Under the pieces are notes generated by a model, which was not told where the DNA came from, did not search any database, and worked only from the letters and a program-made list of their open reading frames with translations. Below are positions 17,027-23,927 of a stretch of 27,396 nt of DNA, one piece after another; positions within the stretch are counted from its first letter, which is position 1, and the number at the start of each line of letters is the position of its first letter. Position numbers and translations under genes: made by a program. The stretch comes from Lachnospiraceae bacterium UBA938 (lineage in GTDB: Bacteria > Bacillota > Clostridia > Lachnospirales > Lachnospiraceae). The stretch is taken from positions 525-27,920 of the forward strand of contig DBDG01000045.1 of NCBI GenBank assembly GCA_002293475.1, written 5' to 3'.

Positions 17027-17267
17027 GCCATATTGCCCAAGCTTCATCCGCTCAGGTGACGGCTCCCGAAAATAAGTGCATCTAAGCTCCTCGCCCAAGA
17101 TACTGACAGTTCCCGTGCCGTCAGCAAGCGCCCTCCTTGGCGCGTGCTGACTTGGTCGGCCATCCTTGGCCGCCCATCACTAGGTTGTTTTTTTAGCGAG
17201 GAACTAAGATGCACTAATTTTCTCCCGCGAGTCACCTGAGCGGATGAAGCTTAGGCAATATGGCGAT
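17024..17267 (+). repeat. Palindromic structured element, copy 1 (244 bp)
   Basis: Terminal arms 17024-17060 and 17231-17267 are 37-bp inverted repeats with one mismatch, beginning ATCGCCATATTGCCC. Inside, a second imperfect stem pairs the region after 17064 (GGCTCCCGAAAATAAGTGC) with the one before 17229 (GCACTAATTTTCTCCCGCG). Two inner hairpins follow: GTCAGCA/TGCTGAC with an added GCGCC/GGCGC stem, and GGTCGGCC/GGCCGCCC, then a run of seven Ts. The whole is the reverse complement of copies 2 and 3, but all three read in the same direction as the gene that ends just upstream. No long coding frame or transposase motif is present. It could be a 3'-UTR RNA, a foldback MITE-like element, or both. 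Confidence 0.88.
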
Positions 17268-17486
17268 TCGGCATCTCAACTGGTAGTTTTTTGTGGTCTT
17301 GGCTCTTTTTTATATATATGTTTTATTTCACTTCTTAGGATCTTTTACTGCTTTATTATACTTTTCTATATATCTTCACCCCTCTAAGTTTCAGTGTGCG
17401 GCAATGCGAATGGTTAAAAGCATATAGGCCTAGAGACGGTACTAAATTCAATGGCTTCCCACCCACCCTACCAGTTGGAATACCGA
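17268..17486. other. AT-rich spacer between palindromic elements 1 and 2
   Basis: No gene is supported here. Both ends carry the border sequence of the elements: CGATTCGGCAT...AACTGGTAG at 17265-17287 and its reverse complement CTACCAGTTGGAATACCGAATCG at 17469-17490 (shown here in pieces: CTACCAGTTGG and ATACCGAATCG). So copies 1 and 2 face each other across the spacer with about 20 bp of shared flank. Confidence 0.6.
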
Positions 17487-17729
17487 ATCGTCATATTGCC
17501 CAAGCATCACCCGCGCCGGTTACTTGCGGGAGAAAATTAGTGTATCTTAGTTCCTCGCTAAAAAATAACCTAGTGATGGGCGGCCACGGATGGCCGCCCA
17601 AGTCAGCACGCGCCAAGGAGGGCGCTTGCTGACGACACGGGAACTGTCAGTATCTTGGGCGAGGAGCTTAGATGCACTTATTTTCGGGAGCCGGAACCGG
17701 CGCGGGTGATGCTTGGGCAATATGACGAT
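17487..17729 (-). repeat. Palindromic structured element, copy 2 (243 bp)
   Basis: Arms 17487-17521 and 17695-17729 are perfect 35-bp inverted repeats beginning ATCGTCATATTGCCC. The inner stem pairs GGAGAAAATTAGTG with CACTTATTTTCGGG and CCTCGC with GCGAGG. Inner hairpins are GGGCGGCC/GGCCGCCC (17578-17599) and GTCAGCA/TGCTGAC (17602-17633). It lies 3' of the alpha/beta hydrolase gene on the minus strand and is oriented with that gene. It is nearly identical to copy 1 in the interior but differs in the arms, with matching changes on both sides. Confidence 0.9.
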
Positions 17730-17732
17730 GAC

Positions 17733-17802
17733 TGTACTATGAGGACTGCACTGTGAGGACCGCACTGTGAGGACCGCACTGCGATGACTGTACTGCGATG
17801 AA
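17733..17802 (-). repeat. 14-bp tandem repeat between element copy 2 and the hydrolase stop codon
   Basis: Five contiguous 14-bp units on the plus strand: TGTACTATGAGGAC, TGCACTGTGAGGAC, CGCACTGTGAGGAC, CGCACTGCGATGAC and TGTACTGCGATGAA. The array ends 2 bp from the hydrolase stop codon (17807-17805) and begins 3 bp from the palindrome. Confidence 0.85.
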
Positions 17803-17804
17803 CC

Positions 17805-18761
17805 TCAATGGCGATAACCATAATGGGGTTGTCCTTCCCAATTAAAGAAGCGGTGAATGGTATTGATATAATTGTCGGTGTCTTTTAGGAAACTGCTGCA
17901 GTGCTCGGCACCTTCTACCAGAAGCAGTTCTTTGGGGGCGCGGCAGGCCTGATAGTTCTGTAGGGTCATTTCCATCGGCACTAGACTGTCGGCTGTGCCG
18001 TGGACGAAAAGGATAGGTACCTGGCAAACTGCCATTGCATCCAGAGTTGTGGTTTCGTTTAGGCTGTAACCGGCTTTCTGTCGGCACAGCCGGTTGATCC
18101 GGTTGACAGTATGGGTGCCGACGCGGAAGGATGCCTTGGCCACCTTGGTTACCATGTCATAGGCGGAAGTAAAACCGCAGTCGGCAATCACTCCTTTTAC
18201 TTCCGGTGGCAGCTTCATGGCTGTTGACATCAGTACGGTTGAGGCACCCATGGAAAGGCCGGTGAGATAAATGGGCAGTGGCTCTGTTTGATTATGGGTG
18301 AGGAAATGAAGCCAGTCAACACAATCGTAGCGCTCTAAAACACCAAAGCCGATGTATTTTCCTTCGCTTAAGCCGTGGGCACGTTGTTCAATGAGCAGCA
18401 GATTGCATCCGTAATTTCGTAGCTTCTGTGCCATGGCCGCAAAATCGCGTACCCAGCCGCTTCGGTAGCCGTGGACCATAAGCAAGGTGCGCCGGGCTTC
18501 TGCCGCCGGCAGATAATGACCGGTCAGGACATAGCCATCCTGGCTTTTAATCTGGATTACTTCTGGGTTCTGGGCATGAAGCCATTCTCCGTATTCACCG
18601 GCTTCCCTGGTCAGGCGGGTGTAGGGACGGGCCCTTTTATATCGGCTGAAATCTAAGGTGTTTCTGCCGATGGTAATGTTCATAAAGATACGGTTGATTA
18701 TTTTATAAGCTGAATAGGCAGTAACTAAAACGGCTAAGGTGACGAAAATAATATAATTCAT
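17805..18761 (-). CDS. Membrane-anchored alpha/beta hydrolase
   Basis: A 318-residue serine hydrolase with an N-terminal membrane anchor (residues 2-17, YIIFVTLAVLVTAYSAY) and the catalytic domain outside or at the membrane face. The oxyanion region is MVHGYRSGW (95-103); the nucleophile is S170 in TGLSMGAS, the acid D258 in FVHGTADSLVP, the base H287 in GAEHCSS. It resembles the YqkD/BAAT-like or Hydrolase_4 group of esterases/peptidases; the substrate cannot be read from sequence. ATG 18761 is preceded by AAGGAG with 7-base spacing, and a -10-like TATACT lies about 30 bases upstream (18791-18796) without a good -35 box. Downstream are the 14-bp array and palindromic element 2. Confidence 0.92.
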   Translation of the reverse strand: MNYIIFVTLAVLVTAYSAYKIINRIFMNITIGRNTLDFSRYKRARPYTRLTREAGEYGEWLHAQNPEVIQIKSQDGYVLTGHYLPAAEARRTLLMVHGYRSGWVRDFAAMAQKLRNYGCNLLLIEQRAHGLSEGKYIGFGVLERYDCVDWLHFLTHNQTEPLPIYLTGLSMGASTVLMSTAMKLPPEVKGVIADCGFTSAYDMVTKVAKASFRVGTHTVNRINRLCRQKAGYSLNETTTLDAMAVCQVPILFVHGTADSLVPMEMTLQNYQACRAPKELLLVEGAEHCSSFLKDTDNYINTIHRFFNWEGQPHYGYRH

Positions 18762-18845
18762 GGGTAATCTCCTTATGGTAATACTGTAATAGTATAGTAA
18801 TGGGTATGAAAATTATTAGGGGATAAAAATGGAGGATATAAAAAT

Positions 18846-18873
18846 AGCAGCATACTGAATACAGTATGTTGCT
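18846..18873 (-). terminator. Intrinsic terminator after the kinase gene
   Basis: AGCAACATACTG / CAGTATGCTGCT on the minus strand form a 12-bp stem (one G-U pair) with a 4-base loop, followed by TATTTTTAT. It ends the ECF-kinase operon about 32 bases past the kinase stop codon. Confidence 0.85.
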
Positions 18874-18904
18874 ACATAGTATTTCCTTTATTTGATGATC
18901 TTAT

Positions 18905-19438
18905 TTACTTACTTAGATGTATTATGTCACATCTTTCCTTCACGTGATAGTCTTGGAAGTATTTTTCCTCCATCGGGATCCATTTGGTTATAAAATTATG
19001 GTAGGCCTGTTCGCCGTTGCGACGCAGGATACGTTTTTTCTGTTCATCCGGCGAGACGTCGGCGAATATTTTCAGGTCGAACAGGGACTCCCACTGGGGC
19101 AGCAGCGAATAAGCCCCTTCAATAATCGTCAGCGGGGCTTGTCTGATGGTGATGCTGCCATGATAGTCCATTCGATGGCAGTCAAAGATACGGTAAGTAA
19201 AACTGTCGCCGCGTTTTAGCGGTGCGAATACTTCTTCTTCAAAGCGTTCGTAATGTACGTTAACCCTAGCCCGGCCGCGTAGCTGACCCGGTAGATAAAA
19301 ATGGTCCATTCTGATAATTTGGCCGCCGTATTCTGCTGCCAAGAGGTCAGCCAAGGTAGACTTGCCGGCTCCGCACCGGCCGTCGATCGCTATGCATTTG
19401 TAGCTATTGACTTCGAGCAGTCTTTTGATCTGTTCCAT
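18905..19438 (-). CDS. Uridine-kinase-like P-loop kinase
   Basis: A 177-residue soluble kinase of the uridine kinase / phosphoribulokinase-like superfamily. Walker A is GRCGAGKST (20-28); MDHFY follows as the conserved base/substrate-binding segment seen in uridine kinases (DxFY), then FDCHRM, LTIIEGAYSLLP (Walker B-like strand with the glutamate) and the lid region RILRRNG. The length fits small uridine kinase-like proteins rather than full Udk (about 210). I prefer ATG 19438, with AGGGG 5 bases upstream, over GTG 19444. It is the second gene of an operon with an ECF S component, which suggests phosphorylation of the imported nucleoside or vitamin. The exact substrate is not known. Confidence 0.87.
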   Translation of the reverse strand: MEQIKRLLEVNSYKCIAIDGRCGAGKSTLADLLAAEYGGQIIRMDHFYLPGQLRGRARVNVHYERFEEEVFAPLKRGDSFTYRIFDCHRMDYHGSITIRQAPLTIIEGAYSLLPQWESLFDLKIFADVSPDEQKKRILRRNGEQAYHNFITKWIPMEEKYFQDYHVKERCDIIHLSK

Positions 19439-19469
19439 AGTCACCCCTATGCTTTGTTATGCTTGTGAA

Positions 19470-19520
19470 GCTTTATGAGTCTCGTTGCTTTGTGTTGCTC
19501 GTTGCTTTATGAGGCTTGTG
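19470..19520. repeat. Degenerate 17-bp tandem repeat between the S component and the kinase
   Basis: Three units: GCTTTATGAGTCTCGTT, GCTTTGTGTTGCTCGTT and GCTTTATGAGGCTTGTG. They start about 25 bases past the S-component stop codon on the minus strand; weaker copies (GCTTTGTTATGCTTGTGAA) extend toward the kinase start. Confidence 0.6.
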
Positions 19521-19544
19521 ATCTTCATATAGTTACTTATGTCT

Positions 19545-20060
19545 TTAATTATTATCTTGATTAAGCAGGCCGGTTCTTTTTAAGGCCATGACAATGACCG
19601 GAACGATGATGATCTGTAAGATGATGCCGGCAAATGTACTGGCAAAGATGTTGTAAAAAGATACGAGGGCTACCGCTTGACCGAAGAAAGTGGATACAAG
19701 GACGTTGATGATGCGTCCGGCTATCATGGCACCGATCAGGCTTACGTAGATATAGGTATTACGCTTGGGAAGAAGCTGATAAAGCAGTCCCGAACATGTA
19801 CCGTAAACTGCCAGTTCAAAGGCCATCGGTACGGCAACGACCGGCATCGGCGGCATGCCGAAAAGCATAAACCTAAGCAGCGGGGCTATGCCACCGACGA
19901 TCAGGCCATATTGCCAGCCGCAGGCAAAACCGCACAGCAATGCCGGCAGATGCATTAAAGAAAACAGGGTTCCCAGCTCCCGGTTATTGCCGGTCAAAAA
20001 GGGAAGTAGCAGGCATAAAGCCAGACATACGCCGGCAGTAACCATTTTGCGGATATTCAT
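19545..20060 (-). CDS. ECF transporter S component (substrate-binding membrane subunit)
   Basis: A 171-residue protein with about five to six membrane helices, fitting the S-component fold of energy-coupling-factor vitamin transporters. Visible features are the short start MNIRKMVTAGVCLALCLLLP, the loop SLMHLPALLCGFACGWQYGL where S components have their conserved small/His segment, GIAPLLRFMLFGMPPMPVVA, and a C-terminal helix ending in the basic KRTG. ATG 20060 has AAGGAG 9 bases upstream. The energising EcfA/A'/T genes are not in the window, so it probably shares a common module. The linked kinase hints at a nucleoside-like or pantothenate-like substrate that is trapped by phosphorylation. 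Specificity is inference only. Confidence 0.83.
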   Translation of the reverse strand: MNIRKMVTAGVCLALCLLLPFLTGNNRELGTLFSLMHLPALLCGFACGWQYGLIVGGIAPLLRFMLFGMPPMPVVAVPMAFELAVYGTCSGLLYQLLPKRNTYIYVSLIGAMIAGRIINVLVSTFFGQAVALVSFYNIFASTFAGIILQIIIVPVIVMALKRTGLLNQDNN

Positions 20061-20373
20061 AATTTAAATCTCCTTTTTATAGATTGTGTACTTTACATGT
20101 TATAATATAAAAACTTTATAATTTATAATATAAAATCTTTATAATATGATACCAGTGTCAATTATTACACATACTTCTTGAAGCGGATTGCTGACTACAA
20201 ATCAATTTCTGACTTGTTAAAAATTATATTATAGAATAGTAATATTCACAAGCATAAACTGATAGAATTTTCACCATCTAAATAAGTTACATATATTTTA
20301 ATTTCAACAAGCTTAAAATAAAATTATAAGCAAAAATTCTCTATATCATAAAACCTTCCGCTCGGTATGCCGA
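20061..20373. other. AT-rich upstream region of the ECF operon with a 23-bp direct repeat
   Basis: No gene is supported. At 20100-20145 two adjacent 23-bp units, TTATAATATAAAAACTTTAT(AAT) and TTATAATATAAAATCTTTAT(AAT), differ at one base. They contain several TATAAT-like boxes on the minus strand, about 40-85 bases before the S-component start, with TTGACA at 20162-20157. They are probably promoter or operator DNA. I saw no recognisable riboswitch. Confidence 0.5.
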
Positions 20374-20616
20374 ATCGTCATATTGCCCGGGCCTCATCGG
20401 TGCCGGTTCCTTGCGGGAGAAAATTAGTGCCGCTTAGTTTCCCGCCTAACAAAAACCCAGTGGTGGTCGGCCAAGGAGGGCCGGCCAAGTCAGCACGCGC
20501 CATGGACGGCGCTTGCTGACGACACGGAAACTGCCGATTCTTTGGGCGGGCAACTTAGCGGCACTTATTTTCGGGAGCCGGAACCGGCACCGATGAGGCC
20601 CGGGCAATATGGCGAT
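20374..20616 (-). repeat. Palindromic structured element, copy 3 (243 bp)
   Basis: Arms 20374-20410 and 20580-20616 are 37-bp inverted repeats with one T-G position, beginning ATCGTCATATTGCCCGGGCC. The inner stem pairs AGTGCCGC with GCGGCACT, where copy 1 has AGTGCATC with GATGCACT, a double compensatory change; CCCGCC/GGCGGG likewise replaces CCTCGC/GCGAGG. Inner hairpins are GGTCGGCC/GGCCGGCC and GTCAGCA/TGCTGAC, the second identical in all copies. It lies 3' of the CotH gene and is oriented with that gene. Confidence 0.9.
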
Positions 20617-20698
20617 GACCGTGAGCGTGACTGTGAGCGTGACCGTGAGCGTGACCGTGAGCGTGACCGTGAGCGTGACCGTGACCGTGAGCGTGACC
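20615..20698 (-). repeat. 6/12-bp tandem repeat between element copy 3 and the CotH stop codon
   Basis: About fourteen hexamers GTGACC / GTGAGC, mostly alternating to give a 12-bp period, run from the end of the palindrome to the CotH stop codon (20702-20700). A minus-strand frame reading VTLTVTLT through it is only the repeat translated. Confidence 0.9.
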
Positions 20699-20699
20699 G

Positions 20700-23132
20700 T
20701 CACAGCGCGACATCATAATACCTCCCACTTATCCAGTCTCTGATGAGAATATGGTCATTGTTTATTTTGGGCAGGTAAACTGCTTGGACGGCATTGCCCT
20801 CTTGGTCGGAGATGGCAAGTGTTTCGCCGTTCTTTAAGTTAAAACCGATCAGAAAGCCGCCTAAGGCATCTAATTCCTGATAGTTGTCACAATAGAGTTT
20901 CAGGCTTTCTCCCGGCGGGAGGATATAATCGGCAAGAACCTGTTTATGCGGGTTCTGCGGATCGTCGGAGATATAAAGCTGCCGCAGGTCTAGGCTGGAT
21001 TGATATGGATTTTCTATCACTATATAATCCGCGCTTTCTTCATAGGCAATGGCTGTAATGATGGGGGCTTCTTCGTCAAGCCGCTCCCGAACAAGCTCTA
21101 CGTCGATATTACCGTTTATGGCATGGTCTTTGGTCAATGTAATCTCCTGCCCATACATTGGTTCGCCGTTTACCAGCCAGTAAGATAGGCCATAGCCTGG
21201 CGGCGTCTCCATGGTAAAGGTGACGGTATTCATATCGTAATAAAAGCCGGTAAAGTCCTTGTCCAGCTGACATGAATTGATTTTGATACCGGCTTCTTCA
21301 TTCCAGTTACAGGTGACTGTATAGCCGACAGGCGCAATATCAAGAAATTCTTCGATCTGGCTCCTCATTTCAGCCGGCCTCATCCGGGCAAAGGAGTATA
21401 TTTGATTAAGCGACCGGCTTACGTTACCCCAGCTGCCGCTGGCACTGTTGTAATTGAACTGATAATTCAGTTCCTTATAATATTCAGCGCTTTTAACGCT
21501 GATCTTATCCGTGATGTTGGCAAGTGAAAACTGATCATTCATGAGGTCACACATAACCCTGACAAACTGCTCCTTCATATCGTCGCGGGATAAAACCGCC
21601 GCCAGCAATGGCGAGGCCGTCAGACTGTAAATATATTCGCTTTCCTCCGCTTTACCTAAAAGGACGCCGAGGGTCTTGGTGGCCGGCCCGACAGTTCCGT
21701 TATTCAGCAATCCGTAGTCGGTATCATAGATAAGCCAGCGCCACCTGCCGTCGGCCGTCGAGCTTCCGTCTGCTACCGGGTTTTCGCCGTAATAGCGGTA
21801 TACTTTTTTATTGCCTTTAGGCCAGTCGGTATTGCCGATATATATCTGGACGGCATAATAGGTCAGAAAATTGTCTATATCGACCAAGCGGCATAACTCA
21901 TGAAAGACGGCATCGTCGGTTAGGTCTTTTTCCGCATATGTGTATATTTGGTTAAAATCACTGATTGCCTTGGCCTGAAGCTCGTCTTCCGGCGGCAGGT
22001 CGATGGGAACCTCGCCAGCGGTCAGAATGGCCCACGACTCATCCCGGACCTGGTTCTGATAATTAAAATACTGGTCAAGATAAACCTGTTTAACCCAAAC
22101 AAAGCCGTAATACTCACCGTTTAAGAAGACAGCGGCCGCCCGGCTGTGCTGAACATCCGTTAAGTCGGTTTCGTCGGCACAGGCCTGGATCACTTCATCA
22201 CGCAGATAGGTGGCGCCCCGGTCGTTGCCGCTGTTGCGGAGCACCAGACGTTTGTACCTTGTGACGGACAGACCGTAATTGGTAGCATCATCCGGAAAAA
22301 AGTCATAGTCAAAGAAGTTGTTGACCGGGTCATATTCGCTTCGCGCATAGAGTTTGATGGATTTTTGCCTAAAATGGCGGCTGCTGTTGCCAAAGACTCT
22401 CATGCCTGCATCCTGAGCAATAAGCGGCTCCCCGTTATAATCCACTACTTCCACATAAACCGGCCGTTCCCATTCGATGCCCCGCATCTGGTAATTGGCC
22501 GGGGTTTCCGTCTCCTGACTCCCCTCCCAGATAATGCCTTCTTCGGCGTATTTTTTTCTCATTTCATCGTTGTACTCGTCTCTGACCCGCCCGGTGGCAA
22601 AAATCCCACGGTCATAGTCATACAGGTTGTCCGGATCGGTAGTAAGTGAAAAAACAAGGGTGTCAAACCGTTCATATACTTTTTCCCCGACAAAATAGGA
22701 ATGAGTGATCGCGGTTGTGAAACTGCCGTCTGCCCTTTGACCGCAGGCTTTGACGACAAAGGAAGCTACCTGATCCTGATCTGGGCAAATGAGGGGGATC
22801 GGCTGTTCGTACAGAAGACCGTTTCCGCCGTCAGGCGGTGTCGCATCTAAGGTATAATATATCGCCACAATGTCACTGTCGGAGCGGCTCAGTTCCAGCG
22901 TGGCCGTGTCGGTATAGAAATACTGGTCAAGAGAAAACGAAATGCCCGGATCCGCTTGGGCTGCGGCCAACTGGTCCGCCTGTTCCGAACCATCTTCAAT
23001 CGGCGCGATATAAGGAGAAAAATCCAGCTTCTCTGCCTGGGAAGCCACGATGGCAATTATGACAGCAAATAAAAAAAGCACCGTTGATGTCATGATTTCA
23101 GTTTTATATTTTAATATTATATGTTTATGCAT
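20700..23132 (-). CDS. CotH-family protein kinase with lamin-tail domain, membrane anchored
   Basis: An 810-residue extracytoplasmic protein. Helix 13-31 (IMTSTVLFLFAVIIAIVASQ) anchors it. Residues about 60-150 resemble a chitobiase-type C-terminal fold (TATLELSRSD, IYYTLDATPPDG). The CotH atypical kinase domain covers about 155-620: MRVFGNSSRHFRQKSIKLYA (near 249), KRLVLRNSGND (296), YLRDEVIQ, FLNGEYYGFVWVKQVYLDQY, and the catalytic region IGNTDWPKGNKKVYRY...WRWLIYDTDYGL (430-470), where D/N/D match the catalytic and metal residues of CotH kinases. A repeat-like segment and a lamin-tail domain (about 715-810, IVIENPYQSSLDLRQLYISD) end it. CotH kinases phosphorylate spore-coat or surface proteins. 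It follows VTC and DUF4956 genes in one operon; the partner substrate is unknown. Confidence 0.9.
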   Translation of the reverse strand: MHKHIILKYKTEIMTSTVLFLFAVIIAIVASQAEKLDFSPYIAPIEDGSEQADQLAAAQADPGISFSLDQYFYTDTATLELSRSDSDIVAIYYTLDATPPDGGNGLLYEQPIPLICPDQDQVASFVVKACGQRADGSFTTAITHSYFVGEKVYERFDTLVFSLTTDPDNLYDYDRGIFATGRVRDEYNDEMRKKYAEEGIIWEGSQETETPANYQMRGIEWERPVYVEVVDYNGEPLIAQDAGMRVFGNSSRHFRQKSIKLYARSEYDPVNNFFDYDFFPDDATNYGLSVTRYKRLVLRNSGNDRGATYLRDEVIQACADETDLTDVQHSRAAAVFLNGEYYGFVWVKQVYLDQYFNYQNQVRDESWAILTAGEVPIDLPPEDELQAKAISDFNQIYTYAEKDLTDDAVFHELCRLVDIDNFLTYYAVQIYIGNTDWPKGNKKVYRYYGENPVADGSSTADGRWRWLIYDTDYGLLNNGTVGPATKTLGVLLGKAEESEYIYSLTASPLLAAVLSRDDMKEQFVRVMCDLMNDQFSLANITDKISVKSAEYYKELNYQFNYNSASGSWGNVSRSLNQIYSFARMRPAEMRSQIEEFLDIAPVGYTVTCNWNEEAGIKINSCQLDKDFTGFYYDMNTVTFTMETPPGYGLSYWLVNGEPMYGQEITLTKDHAINGNIDVELVRERLDEEAPIITAIAYEESADYIVIENPYQSSLDLRQLYISDDPQNPHKQVLADYILPPGESLKLYCDNYQELDALGGFLIGFNLKNGETLAISDQEGNAVQAVYLPKINNDHILIRDWISGRYYDVAL

Positions 23133-23149
23133 CTAATGTCCTAATTAAC

Positions 23150-23206
23150 CTATCCATTGCCTACTGACTTATCCATTGCCTACTGGCCCATACATTGCCT
23201 AATTAA
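23150..23206. repeat. 19-bp tandem repeat between DUF4956 and CotH genes
   Basis: Three units: CTATCCATTGCCTACTGAC, TTATCCATTGCCTACTGGC and CCATACATTGCCTAATTAA. They lie in the 117-bp spacer, about 44 bases past the DUF4956 stop codon and 18 bases before the CotH start. Confidence 0.78.
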
Positions 23207-23249
23207 CTTATATCTTTCATATTGAACTATGCACTAGCCGGCCGATTCA

Positions 23250-23912
23250 CTAGTCTCCTGCATATTCCATAAGGATAGCATTGTTTACACCGTCAATATA
23301 GTTTAGTTCCTTTGTGATGGCAGTGTCAAGTCCTTTATATTTAATACTTACGGTTAATTCCGTCATGTCGCCATAGGCAATGATACTTTTCATCTTGCAG
23401 TTATATCGTTCTAGGCAGGACAGGACAGCTTCGCCGGCTGCTTCTTTGTATTTTACTACCAGCACATATCTTTTGTTTTCCCGGCCAACCAAGGCGAACA
23501 ATATATAGACGGCCAGTATCATAAAGGTACCGATTAGGGCCAAGGGGTAAAGGCCGGCTCCTGACGTGAGCCCGGCGGCAATGGCCAAGAAAAGGAAGCC
23601 GATGTCAAGCGGCTCCTTGACTGCTGCCCGAAACCTGACAATAGAAAGGGCGCCGACCATGCCGAGCGACAGCACTAGGTTGGTTGAAATGGTCATAATG
23701 ATGAAACAAGTCGTCATACAGGTCAGAACGTTTAAAGTATTGAAGTTTTCACTATAAACGGCACCACGGTAAAAGTTTCTGTAAATAATATATATTATCG
23801 CGCCACATATCATCGCGGTTCCCAGGCAGGCCAGAATATGTGCCGGGGTAAGCTTGCCGATCAGGCCTGACTGCTCTATGCTGTTCCTAATTTCTTCTGT
23901 TATGCTGTTCAT
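23250..23912 (-). CDS. DUF4956 membrane protein
   Basis: A 220-residue membrane protein with four helices: about 27-45, 62-85 (LNVLTCMTTCFIIMTISTNL), 105-125 and 128-145. The DUF4956 core is SLGMVGALSIVRFRAAVKEP (signature G-A-L-S-I-V-R-F-R) with DIGFLFLAIAAGLTSGAGLY. A cytoplasmic ACT-like tail (about 150-220) follows: RYVLVVKYKEAAGEAVLSCL, then TELTVSIKYKGLD. DUF4956 genes are regularly next to VTC-domain and CotH genes. It starts 15 bases after the VTC gene stop, with AGAGG 8 bases before the ATG, so it is co-transcribed. Its biochemical role is not established; it may be a transporter or a coupling subunit. Confidence 0.9.
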   Translation of the reverse strand: MNSITEEIRNSIEQSGLIGKLTPAHILACLGTAMICGAIIYIIYRNFYRGAVYSENFNTLNVLTCMTTCFIIMTISTNLVLSLGMVGALSIVRFRAAVKEPLDIGFLFLAIAAGLTSGAGLYPLALIGTFMILAVYILFALVGRENKRYVLVVKYKEAAGEAVLSCLERYNCKMKSIIAYGDMTELTVSIKYKGLDTAITKELNYIDGVNNAILMEYAGD

Positions 23913-23927
23913 CTTATTACCTCTTCT

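Noticed and set aside
17024..17729. Integron attC sites, because the palindromes are 3' of genes
   Set aside because: The RYYYAAC/GTTRRRY core pair is absent, the length exceeds typical attC sites and no integrase gene is present; neighbouring genes also lie on opposite strands.
17733..17802. CRISPR array
   Set aside because: Units are directly contiguous 14-mers with no spacers, and no cas genes are in the window.
20061..20160. Riboswitch before the ECF S component
   Set aside because: No conserved TPP, FMN, cobalamin, preQ1, folate or purine riboswitch core could be found; the region is AT-rich direct repeats.
20446..20703. An 85-codon minus-strand frame with VTLTVTLT repeats
   Set aside because: It is only the hexamer array and palindrome copy 3 translated; similar frames over copies 1 and 2 (17044-17235, 17547-17765) are equally artefactual.
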